Origin: Gyrodactylus bullatarudis
Taxonomy: Eukaryota > Platyhelminthes > Monogenea > Gyrodactylidea > Gyrodactylidae
NCBI GenBank assembly: GCA_012064415.1
Contig: SSNU01000361.1
Location: 1-12,649 of the forward strand
Direction of reading: 5' to 3'
Length of the DNA: 12,649 nt
Position numbers and translations under genes: made by a program. Every line of letters begins with the position of its first letter. The stretch's first letter is position 1. The notes beneath the pieces were generated by a model. It was not told where the DNA came from. It was given only the letters and a program-made list of their open reading frames with translations, and did no database searches. Shown here one piece after another: positions 1-7,749 of the stretch.

Positions 1-92
1 TTCAAAATAGTGTCAGAAACTCATGGCATTTTTCAAAAAAAAGTGGTGTGTCAAAGCATTTTTCAAAAAAGTCATGGCATTTTTCAAAATAG
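1..92. repeat. Short imperfect direct repeats
   Basis: The 13-mer GCATTTTTCAAAA occurs at 26-38, 56-68 and 77-89. The longer word TCATGGCATTTTTCAAAA occurs at 21-38 and 72-89, and TTCAAAATAG at 1-10 and 83-92, so the array probably continues to the left of the window. Spacing is irregular (30, 21 and 51 bp). It looks like a decayed minisatellite; no function can be assigned. Confidence 0.7.
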
Positions 93-210
93 CCCTACCA
101 ACCACTATTGTTTCCCTAAATAACCCTATTTTTAAATAAATATTGTCTGACAAAAAAAAACTTCAAATTTGATCAAACGGGTGTTTTAGAAAGTCCGAAC
201 AAGATTTTTC

Positions 211-520
211 AACTATAGGCAGTACAATTCTTTAATTGAAGAAATATCAGCCTACATGTTAGACAGCTATCAGTGCAATAATGAATTACAGTGGTGGTCT
301 TCGAGGTCAACCACATACCCCAAATAAGTATCGCAGTCTATATTCTTTCAATACCAGCCACCTCAGTAACGTCAGAGAGGATGTTTTCACTTGGCAGAAG
401 GATAGCTACAGATTATCGTACATGCCTGAATCCGGATGCTGTTGAAAAGCTTATCCCACATCACAAGATCTATGAAGAGCATAAAAATCATTTCTTTAAA
501 CCAGTTTCAGGAAGGAGATG
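211..520 (+). pseudogene. hAT transposase, C-terminal dimerisation domain, broken
   Basis: The hAT C-terminal (dimerisation) region lies at the end of cut-and-paste transposases and holds part of the RNase H-like core. Here it is split over two frames. From 211 one frame reads NYRQYNSLIEEISAYML and reaches the conserved Trp pair ELQWW just before 300; the next frame carries LSIPATSVTSERMFSLGRR from about 348, followed by LNPDAVEKLI, which matches the family pattern IPATS-x-x-SER-x-FS. The two join only through a one-base frameshift near 310-318. The N-terminal zinc finger and first catalytic part are absent upstream. This is a decayed transposon piece; the assignment to hAT is safe, the subfamily is not. 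Confidence 0.85.
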
Positions 521-966
521 AACCAGGCAGTGTAAGAAAAATAAAATTTACAATAATTTTAATATTTTATTTATACTTTAATCTAGGAAATTTATCCCTA
601 CCAAGAGACAGAATATACCTTGAACGACGACCGGATACCGGACCCCTTTTGTTCAAAGGTTGTCATTTTTTAATTGTAATTTTGATATTTCCGGTCAATC
701 TTTCAAGTCATTGTCCATCTCTTGTTGTTAATCCTATTCCATCTCATATAGTTCCTGCTACATCACAAGTTAATCCTGGTCCATCTAACCAAGCGGGAAT
801 ACGTGTATTTAGGTACAATGACTCTCACATTGTTTCCAGTTTAAGTCCTGGTTTCAGTTTAGGAAATTATCGCGCTAGTCTCACTGCAAGCCCTGCCTTG
901 AGTCAAAATAAAAAAGTCACGCAAGTAGAATATGGAGCAATTTCAGACCAAAAAGTTCAAAGATGA
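521..966 (+). pseudogene. Ser/Pro-rich open tail after hAT relic, possibly its C-terminal extension
   Basis: A frame overlapping the hAT relic stays open to 966. Its second half, from about 700, encodes a low-complexity Ser/Pro/Asn stretch with repeats such as VNPIPS and VNPGPS, then SNQAGIRVF. A similar order, Ser-rich linker, SNQ, then IRVF, is found in the predicted spliced tail of the hAT gene at 9560-10650, which suggests a shared C-terminal extension. A GTAAGA...AATCTAG segment at 532-596 (65 nt) could be an intron; removing it joins GDEPGS to EIYPYQETEY, but the junction with the hAT domain then needs a frameshift. No known domain is recognised. The relation to hAT rests on position and the short shared motif only. 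Confidence 0.35.
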
Positions 967-1400
967 GAAATAGCCTATCCAGATGAAAATTTATTCTAAT
1001 ACACTAAAACATGTATGGAGGAAAATGGAGTTGACTAGAAAAATATGGCTAGACTACTACAAGTATTTTTATGATTTTCAAAATATTTTTTGAACATTTC
1101 TGGTGAGTCTATTAGTCTCAATTTGCTCAAAATATATCAAATCTTGGTTATAGACTAATTGTTTGAAGCTCTTTCGTTTGATCTGATTTTCAGAGAGCTA
1201 AACTCAATATTAAGCAGAATAGATTATTTCCACGATATCTGCTCAAGTTTAGGATCATTGTAAAGAGAATTAAAAGTTATGTTATATCCATGATTTTCAG
1301 GTAAAAAAATAAAAAACTCTTATGACTGTAACATTTCGAAGTTGATATCATGCTTTTTGGAAACTGCAAAAATAGACGTATCACATTCTCACATTCATTG
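967..1400. other. Non-genic AT-rich stretch
   Basis: No open frame with recognisable protein similarity was found on either strand. The stretch has several TGATTTTCA words but no clear repeat structure or transposon end. Confidence 0.6.
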
Positions 1401-1479
1401 CAGACCCCCTTCATTCAGCAAAATTTGAAAGGGAACCCCATGTTTATTTTTTGTTCAGATTTTCACTACAGACCCCCTT
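1401..1479 (+). repeat. Two hAT-A-like terminal motifs (CAGACCCCCTT)
   Basis: CAGACCCCCTT occurs at 1401-1411 and again at 1469-1479. It closely matches the ends of the hAT-A and hAT-B elements (CAGACCCC at 2943-2950, the complement of GGGGTCT at 4764-4770, and the complement of CAGGGGTCTG at 9342-9351). These may be ends of further, otherwise lost copies, or one end duplicated. No transposase fragment directly adjoins them. Confidence 0.5.
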
Positions 1480-1549
1480 TCTTGATATTTCATTGAAATA
1501 TTTTTGTCTTTGTCGAGACACGAATTCATTTTGACTTCTAAAGCTACTA

Positions 1550-1870
1550 ATGGTACGTACGAAAAAATTGAATTGAGAGCAGATGGAGATAGTCTCCTTA
1601 AAGAATCGTCAATATTCATACGAACAAATTGCTTTTAAAAAAAATTGTACGATATAACAAGTTGAATATGCGATGAAGAAGTTTTCTCAGCTTTCTTACT
1701 TGGATTGTTTGGAAGGGGATATGATTAAATATTGTGATCGGATCAAGAAGGCTCTTCCCTACACCAATCTTATCAAAGAAGTCAACAGATTAAACTGAAT
1801 TCACCAAGTTGAAGCATGTAAGGAATGGCTACGGGGATTCATAACGAAATATCCAGATTATTTTTCAATA
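1550..1870 (+). pseudogene. Possible Tc1/mariner-like helix-turn-helix relic
   Basis: One frame starting with ATG at 1550 runs about 107 codons with only three stops (1574, 1655, 1796), far fewer than expected in such AT-rich DNA. It begins MVRTKKLN, then EQMEIVSLKNRQYSYEQIA and VEYAMKKFSQ, which has the spacing of the first N-terminal HTH of Tc1-type transposases (a repeated 'I-x-x-L-x-x-x-G-x-S-x-x-x-I-A' pattern followed by a recognition helix). The second half (CDRIKKALPYTNLIKEVN, then KEWLRGFITKYPDYFS) could be a second HTH of Tc1 or CENP-B type. No DDE catalytic domain of this family follows. The family call is tentative; that it was once coding is more likely. Confidence 0.4.
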
Positions 1871-2096
1871 GTTAACTAATCTTTCATTCAATAAGAAGGC
1901 ATATTTCATATAAATTTTTCGATAACAGGCTATTCCTAACACCTTGACACTGAACGAGAAATTAAAAATCGCTCAAGATGCTCAGATCGATGGTATCGAA
2001 TTGACTGCGGAGCTTTATGATATTTCCAGACGTCAAGTTAAAACTTGTCAATAACCAAGATTTATTAGAAGATTCAGTTTCCATCAGAAGCTCTTC

Positions 2097-2130
2097 GTGT
2101 AAGCAAATAAATCCTGCTATATAATATCAG
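2097..2130 (+). other. Candidate 34-nt intron in Tigger relic 1
   Basis: The segment begins GTGTAAGC and ends ATATCAG. Removing it joins the frame of the first HTH (KLF, ending at 2096) in phase to NANYAAMNLI at 2131, which runs on into the second HTH. Using the inner GTAAGC at 2099 gives 32 nt but the wrong phase. No conserved residues cross this point, so it is less certain than 2575-2600. Confidence 0.5.
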
Positions 2131-2574
2131 AATGCAAATTATGCTGCAATGAATTTGATCCAGTTAAAAAGGAGACAAGCTGAACCCAAGGTCATCAGAA
2201 GATTGGATTGTCTCAATCACATCAAAACATTTGCATTGTCTCAAGAAGGAGAAGAGTTCAAGGTATCTGAAGGATGGATGCGGAGTTCCATGAAACGTAA
2301 TAATTTGAAAACTCACCGATTGCATGGAACGGCTGCGTCAGTAAATCCACAAAGAATCGAAGACTGGTTGCGAGAAAATATGCACATCCTTTTGAGTCAT
2401 GAAGCACGAAACATTCAATTTATGACAAGACAGGACTCAATTATCTAGATGAAGGAAGAATGACATAAGATTTGTCAACCAGTTCAGTGAAAGGAACAAA
2501 GATTCAGAAAGAAAGGCTAACGATTCTTTTATGTTGCTCTCCTGTTGGAGAGAAATATCAACCATTGTTTATAG

Positions 2575-2600
2575 GTAAGTCAGATTATTTAAATTTTTAG
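2575..2600 (+). other. 26-nt intron in Tigger relic 1
   Basis: The segment starts GTAAGT, a full-consensus 5' splice site, and ends TTTTTAG. Without it the translation runs PLFIGKSDYLNF and stops; with it removed the frame reads PLFIGKSNRRCFRG, matching the Tigger family pattern PL-x-IGKS-x-x-PRCF-x-G. The joint is in phase 1, with the split Gly codon restored. Conserved residues on both sides make this the best supported tiny intron in the window. Confidence 0.8.
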
Positions 2601-2822
2601 GAAAATCGAATAGACGTAGATGTTTCCGAGGTGCAATTCCTGAGAATTATACAGGCCAGCGAAATGCTTGGATGGAAAGAAGCATCTTTCAAAAGTGGTA
2701 TGATGACTTCAGTAACTGGATAGGTGAGCGACGAGTCCTTCTTCTTGATAACTGCCGTCCACACCTAAATATCGTCAGATTACTTTTCTTACCTGAAAAC
2801 ACAACCTCTCTATCACAACCAT

Positions 2823-2932
2823 TGATTGAAAAATAAACATCTTGAGTCATTCACGGTACCCTTTTAAAACAAGAATATTTAAGAATCACACCATCGTACC
2901 GTGAATGACTCATGATGTTTATTTTTCAATCA
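2823..2932. repeat. 110-bp palindrome, 37-bp arms (foldback MITE or hairpin)
   Basis: The left arm 2823-2859 and right arm 2896-2932 are reverse complements over 37 bp with one mismatch (T versus A in the middle), around a 36-nt loop (2860-2895). It begins within one base of the point where Tigger similarity ends and finishes 10 bp before the hAT-A end. The near-identity of the arms, in a neighbourhood of heavily decayed elements, suggests a recent insertion or rearrangement. Transcribed, it would form a 37-bp stem. No target duplication was found. Confidence 0.9.
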
Positions 2933-2942
2933 CTTAAAAAAA

Positions 2943-4771
2943 CAGACCCCTCTCTATTATTACATGATTACCCAAAATATGACTTTAAAAATTCAAAATG
3001 ACCATAGAATATACCTTATTCTCGAAAAAATATAACCTGAAATATGCTTCATAATATGACTTATATGACTAAAAAATAGGAATAATTTACAAGTAGTATG
3101 ATTCAAATATTTTAATTTTTATTAAATTTTTTAATGGTATAAATTCTGATATTTTCATCATCAAAATTTCTATCTTTTTTAAGAATTGCCTTTGTTATAG
3201 AAAAAGATCTTTCCACTTCAGAGGTTGTAGGCTGGCAATTTTGAAGATTAGCATACTGAATTGGACTAAGTTGAGTTTTTGACTGATTGATTATTTTAGT
3301 AAAACCATTCGAAAGCAAACGTTTCTCTATGTAGCTTTTAAGTCCAACCGGATCTTCACTGAAATCTAGATTCTTCAATCTGATGTAGAAATCTATAATT
3401 CGTGCATCTCGCTCTTGAATTCTAGTGAGGATTTCGCTGATAAATCCATAGCATCTTACAATTGTAGACAACTGATTCTGGATGTTTGGAGCAATAACAC
3501 TTTTTTTAGCCGCTTCAACTTTTTTAACACTAGTTTCCAAGGATGAAACTATTTTCCGCAAATCAGGAAAATTTTTAGCATAGTACTCGATGGCTTTAAG
3601 CCAACTACCCCAGCGAGTGACGATAGGTTTAGGAGGCTGGCCGATTTCTGCAAAAAGTTTTCTTCTCTTTTTGTTTTTAACTACAAGATCCTTGATTCTA
3701 GCTATCAATTCATCACACTCTTTGAAATAAGCCTTGACTTTGAAGCAGCAGTTATGCAGTAGATGTGCTAAACAGGTTCCGTGAATTAAATTAGGATAGA
3801 GAAGACTCAAAACACTCTGTTTCTTTTGATGTGAAGTATGATGCTGCATCAGTCAATAGTAATAAGAAATTTTCTCGTTCAACTGACATTTTAGGAAGAA
3901 AATCATTGAGTATTTGGCAAGCTTTGCTTGAGTCAAGGGATTCTTGAACAACTATTGAATCCGCAAGATAAGACTTAGAAGGGTCGTTCAAAGTACCAAT
4001 GACAATGTTGACAATGTTTTTCTCTTGTATGAAAGACTCGTCAATCATGATAAACACATCCTTTTTTTTAATAATCTCAATGATTCTCTCGAGCTCTTCT
4101 TTTTGGACATCCTTCGCAATTCTCCTTGCTGTTGCTTCTGATGGTAAAGGATGCTTCATATCCACAAAGAGCTTCTTGAGATCAGGATCCCGAAGTTTAT
4201 GAAGTGGTATATCACAGGTCAAAAAAGTCTTAACTAGAGAGTAATTGAATTTATCTTCTGATTTATCAAAAGTTGTTTGTTTTATAGTACGATTCAGTCG
4301 AGAGAAGCTTATACGATGAGCCGTCGTCTTCATGTGTTGCTCGACAAGAAAAGATTTTGACGAATTAATCTTTTTTCTGCACAGTAAGCAATATAAAGAT
4401 CCTTCAACGACAGAGAATTCCTTAGGGGACTCAGAAGCAAATTCCTTTGGTGATTTTAGAGGTTTAGGCATTTCAATAAATCCAAAATAGGAGAGCTAAT
4501 ATCATTATGGACTATTGTGCAATCTGAATGAGAAATAATCAATTCTGATTGGTTACTTCAAATACAAATGATTTTGGTATTTAATACTAGAGGGGACAAG
4601 TACAATTCTGTGTCAAAACATATATGTTGTAATACGGACAATATGGTTGTGCCTTGAATTCTCATTATAGTTGTACTGTATGTATCAAATTTTCATGAAA
4701 TAAACAAGAACGATTAATAGGTCAGAGGTTAAAGTGTAAATAATTTCCATTAAAAATAAAAAGGGGGTCTA
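2943..4771 (-). mobile_element. hAT-A element, 1.83 kb
   Basis: The element is bounded by CAGACCCC at 2943-2950 and, in inverted orientation, GGGGTCTA at 4764-4771, a typical short hAT terminal repeat with one changed terminal base. It carries a transposase gene on the minus strand. Inside the left end are TATGACTT words (2978-2985, 3055-3062, and TATGACT at 3064-3070) like the subterminal transposase-binding repeats of hAT elements. No matching 8-bp target duplication is visible (TAAAAAAA on the left, TATTATTA on the right), perhaps because the right side abuts another copy. No gene other than the transposase lies in the 290-bp leader. Confidence 0.7.
3112..4471 (-). pseudogene. hAT transposase with CGGBP1-like zinc finger, one frameshift
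   Basis: The gene starts at ATG 4471. Residues 28-52 hold a C2-H2 finger (CLLCRKKINSSKSF, then EQHMKTTAH) as in CGGBP1-like hAT proteins, which bind the element ends. The catalytic core follows: MIDESF around residue 145 supplies the first acidic residue, LLLLTDAASY around residue 208 the second. The frame then ends at 3791, and the continuation YPNLIHGTCLAHLLHN, the conserved hAT C-H-x-x-H-like region, is in another frame. A single-base shift near 3795-3805 explains this. TRWGSW follows, and the dimerisation domain QPTTSEVERSFSITKAILKK is close to the end at 3112. An AATAAA overlaps the last codons. Apart from the shift the gene of about 450 residues is nearly whole, and it has no introns. 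It could not make active transposase as it stands. Confidence 0.88.
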
Positions 4772-4915
4772 TATTATTAACAATAATGAATCATGATAAT
4801 TTATATTTCATAAGTCTTCATTCTGTTGGAATGAATATTATGACTTAAAAAAAATATAACCAAAAATATGACTTATCGACGTAAAGCATATTATATGACT
4901 TATATGACTTAAAAA
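4772..4915 (-). repeat. Solo end of another hAT-A family copy
   Basis: This stretch resembles, in the same orientation, the first 140 bp inside the left end of hAT-A: CTATTATTA-like sequence, then AAAAAATATAACC, then TATGACTTATATGACT followed by A-rich DNA. It holds four TATGACTT words (4839-4846, 4867-4874, 4894-4901, 4903-4910). No coding remnant follows to the right, so it is the end of a truncated copy abutting hAT-A. Confidence 0.55.
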
Positions 4916-5221
4916 ATCCGTCAAATTTTGAGATATCGTTTTTTGAATGCTATGACTATATTCAGAATTCTCAGCATATTAACAAATCAAAATATACAAA
5001 AATATGATTTGAGTTGCCCTGATGATTATATATTGATTCGTACAAGAAAATTATATACTAAGTTATACCATGCTACACATTTTTGATTTTAAATCTTTGA
5101 AAGAAATTCTAGTTCAAAGTTAGATCCAAAATTGGCTTTTTATCCTTTTGATATGTTCTAGTGGGAAATCTCAATCTGGTCACCAAAAGTATTCTTCATA
5201 CGCTGACGCAATGCGTTCTTA
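4916..5221. other. Non-genic stretch
   Basis: No convincing coding sequence, repeat or transposon end is visible between the hAT-A-like end and the next element. TAGATCCAAAATTGG near 5120-5135 resembles TAGGTCCAAAATTGA near 9430, a weak match of unknown meaning. Confidence 0.55.
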
Positions 5222-5230
5222 AATCCACAC
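5222..5230. repeat. Left target site duplication (AATCCACAC)
   Basis: The 9-mer AATCCACAC lies directly outside the left inverted repeat and is repeated exactly outside the right one at 7639-7647. Confidence 0.8.
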
Positions 5231-5318
5231 TAGGGTGGGTCCTTAATTTTTATTTTTGATAAATCTTAAAAGTTACCCGAGTTTTTATAGTAAGTTAAAC
5301 GCATGGATTCAGAATATG
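5231..5318 (+). repeat. Left terminal inverted repeat
   Basis: Three blocks match the right end in inverted orientation: GTGGGTCC (5235-5242), an 18-bp perfect block (5268-5285) and a 13-bp perfect block (5306-5318). Confidence 0.85.
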
Positions 5319-5603
5319 TTGGTTAGAAAGTTGTTACATGCTCAGATTTGCTTTTACGAATTTTGAGCAATAATATCACGTGCTTACTCATAAGTATACA
5401 CAAAATAATAAAAAAAAATAAAATCTATAACAAAAAATAATAAAGTATAAAACTCATACTATAAGTTTTATTCTGAAAAACTTTCAATTTTATTTTTCAT
5501 TTTAATTTAAAGATATTTTTAATCCAATAATTCTCAGTAACTCAAATTAGAAGATAATTGTAATAATCATGAATTTTTTTTTAAATAAAATGAAAATATT
5601 TAT
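5319..5603. other. 3' untranslated and subterminal region of the 2.4-kb element
   Basis: This is very AT-rich and has no gene. On the minus strand AATAAA (5599-5604) touches the stop codon of the element's gene and may be its polyadenylation signal. Confidence 0.6.
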
Positions 5604-7280
5604 TTATCTAATTTTACAATAATCATCTCTTGTCATATATATAGAAAATTTTTTTCTAGAGTTTATCACAGATTGTATGAACATGTTACGGTTTTCAACG
5701 CCACAAACTCGTTGTGAAGCATTAGTTGAAATTTGAATGATTCTTTCAACTGCTTGACTATTTGAGGGAATATCAAAATATTTAAATTCTATTTCTGACC
5801 AATCAATATCTTTGAGGACTGCCGGGAATGAAAACTTGGCCTTGGAAAAATCAATTATTTCGAAATAATCACTGGCTTCCAGATTTAATTCGGGAAGTTC
5901 ATACGAACTGTTGATTTCATTTGAAATTGTTCCAAGAATACCTAAGGCCTTTTCCCTTACATACGAACGTGAATCATTGATCATTGATAGTAGAACTAAC
6001 TCAGGATGAGCATGATATCGATTTTTCTGTAGAGACTGTAATGCTACTCTGCTTATTTTGACATCCTCAAAGTTTTTCGCTCGTTGAATAGCATTGAAAT
6101 ATACAATTGAGGATTGAGAAATGCTATTCATCATTTTAGCTTCAAACCATGAATGAAAATATACTTTGACGACAAATAGAGCTATCATGGCTATTTACTC
6201 ATAGATTCCAATACTTGAGCATCAATTATAGCAATGTCAGCAAATAGTGGTTTGAAATCTTCATTAACCTGATTTTTCGCCACTCCTTCAATCATCTCGC
6301 CAATGCTTCCGCTTAAGGTAAAGGGCCCTTTTGATTTTGCTTGCTCAGCATTCAAAACATGTTTGAGCATTATTTCAAATATGTGAAGGATACATGGTAC
6401 CCATAGTACTCTACGATTTAGAAAACATTCAGCTCCTTTTATTATTCCATTGTACTGACCAACATTCAGATTTGGACTGTCACAAATTATGGCTTGCAAT
6501 GTATCGAAGGAATTTGTATCAAGTATAATTTTCTTAAAGGATTCGGTTACAGATTTGGCATCACCGGCAGTTGGAACAAAAGATTCTACAAATACATCTC
6601 CAGGTTGAGAGAGCACGACATAATGTTCTTCTTTTGATGCAGGCTCTTGATTGAATCTGGTAAAATCCTTTCTTGAATCAAATGCCATACAAGTAATGCC
6701 TTTTATCTGTGTTTCCTTAAATCGTTTTGATAGAATACTCTTTGTGTTCTTCAATTTCTTGAATGAAACATGTTTTATTACTCATATGCTTGATATCCTT
6801 TAGAAAAATATTGAGAATTTTTCGGGCACTAATAATAGGAACTCGAGCGGCTAAAATAGCTTCCATTGTATCACAGAGATCGAATGGATTCCTTACATCA
6901 TCATCATCCTCATCATCATTGCTTTCATCAGAACTTGAAGATTCATAATATCTTCTCTTTTTACGTCTTGGAGGCAGAGATTGTGGAGGATACATTCCAA
7001 TAGACGATGTAGCTGCTGATATAGAAGCGCTAGCAGATGCAGAAAAAATTTCTTGAGCCAGGTCAATATTCTCATTAGCTGATGGCAGAAGAAGCTTGGG
7101 GTTATCACAATGGGCTTTCAAGAGAACCTTTTGTGATTGAGTTAATCCACAATCACAGCTTGAATTTAAATGACGACACTTGGAAACTTCAAATAACTTG
7201 TCGTAATATTTATCACTTGTAGATTTTGAGTGGATAAACTTGTTTCTGCGTTTAGTAAGATAATCCAGTCTCTTATTCAA
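5604..7280 (-). pseudogene. Transposase-like protein of the 'SNSQAVER' invertebrate family, broken
   Basis: Three minus-strand frames form one gene. The first (7280 to about 6755) has a Cys/His-containing N-terminal part (CRHLNSSCDCG), a Ser/Ala-rich linker, a basic RRKKRR nuclear signal and an acidic SSSSDESNDDEDDDD tract; no ATG starts it, and the frame opens with TTG after an upstream stop. The second (to 6191) has KEEHYVVLSQPGDVF, ICDSPNLNVGQYNGIIK, and WVPCILHIFEIML, then GPFTLSGSIG. The third (6188-5604) has FVVKVYFHSWF, AHPELVLLSMINDSR, DIDWSEIEF and PSNSQAVERIIQIS. From memory, large uncharacterised proteins of invertebrates share this order of motifs. A frameshift lies near 6755, and between 6191 and 6188 a segment that family members usually have seems deleted, with stops in all frames. 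The ends of the element support a transposase role; biochemistry is unknown. Confidence 0.75.
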
Positions 7281-7561
7281 TGATACTAGTATCTAAGATA
7301 TTAATATTGAAATATTTGTTAATTCAAACAAAGCATTTTCAAGTTTTAAAATCATTAGAAAATACACTTTAATAGCTTTTAAATAATTGTGAATCCAATT
7401 TAAATAATAAAATCATAGTTAATTACAAAATAATATAAAAAACGTTTTAAATCAATTTTACTATTTTCGTGCCTTAAGAGATTGACTTATAAGTAGTTAC
7501 ATTATTTTAAACCTGGAAATTTCCAAAAGCATTTCTGAAGACATTAGACGAAAATCAAGAC
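7281..7561. other. 5' leader of the 2.4-kb element
   Basis: An AT-rich leader between the gene and the right inverted repeat. An upstream exon supplying an ATG could not be identified; ATCTTAG on the minus strand near 7293 is a possible 3' splice site, but no matching donor gives an open frame. Confidence 0.5.
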
Positions 7562-7638
7562 CATATTCTGAATCAGCGCCTCTTAAATAGTATGAAAACT
7601 CGGGTAACTTTTTTAAGTTTCACGCAGGGACCCACTCT
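7562..7638 (-). repeat. Right terminal inverted repeat
   Basis: On the minus strand it carries AGAGTGGGTCC at its outer end, then the 18-bp block (7595-7612) and 13-bp block (7562-7574) that match the left end perfectly. Confidence 0.85.
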
Positions 7639-7647
7639 AATCCACAC
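7639..7647. repeat. Right target site duplication (AATCCACAC)
   Basis: Exact direct repeat of 5222-5230, immediately outside the right inverted end. Confidence 0.8.
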
Positions 7648-7749
7648 CCTCCTATACCCCTAAATCTTATTCTCTCTGTCTCTTTCATTCTTTTAAAAGT
7701 CACACTCATATTACGTACCAGACTAACCCACTCTCTTTATTCTTAGCCT

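Larger units (their letters stand above)
1929..2824 (+). pseudogene. pogo/Tigger transposase relic 1 (CENP-B-type HTH plus DDE)
   Basis: Tigger transposases bind the element ends with two CENP-B-like HTH domains and cut with a DDE/DDD nuclease. From 1929 the psq-type HTH reads TLNEKLKIAQDAQIDGIE, then ELYDISRRQVK. After a candidate intron comes the CENP-B-type second HTH (FKVSEGWMRSSMKRNNLK, then RLHGTAASV, 2255-2340). The first catalytic motif appears as YDKTGL at 2421-2438 after a one-base frameshift; SVKGTKIQKERLTILLC follows, then IGKSNRRCFRG across a 26-nt intron (2575-2600). The second catalytic Asp is in LLLDNCRPH (Asp codon 2747), followed by FLPENTTSLSQPL. Similarity stops abruptly at about 2824, exactly where a palindrome starts, so the third catalytic residue and C terminus are missing. 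In-frame stops at 2052 and 2466 confirm decay. Confidence 0.88.
5231..7638 (-). mobile_element. 2.4-kb DNA transposon with long inverted ends and 9-bp target duplication
   Basis: The ends are inverted repeats: TAGGGTGGGTCC from 5231 and, on the other strand, AGAGTGGGTCC from 7638. Further inside, AAAAGTTACCCGAGTTTT at 5268-5285 is a perfect 18-bp inverted match to 7595-7612, and GATTCAGAATATG at 5306-5318 matches 7562-7574, so the terminal repeats reach nearly 90 bp with a roughly 10-bp length difference. The direct repeat AATCCACAC on both sides marks the insertion. A 9-bp duplication with long terminal repeats is like Mutator-type or Merlin elements, but the protein does not look like either family's transposase. 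The single broken gene runs on the minus strand. No other gene is present. Confidence 0.85.

Noticed and set aside
2905..2913. ATGACTCAT, an AP-1/GCN4-like site in the palindrome
   Set aside because: A 9-bp match is expected by chance and is part of the inverted arm.
3999..4202. Plus-strand open frame of 67 codons
   Set aside because: It lies antisense inside the hAT-A transposase, whose motifs on the minus strand are clear.
6763..7108. Open frames on both strands overlapping the acidic and basic tract of the SNSQAVER-type gene
   Set aside because: They result from the biased codons of the Ser/Asp-rich segment in other frames and show no family motif.
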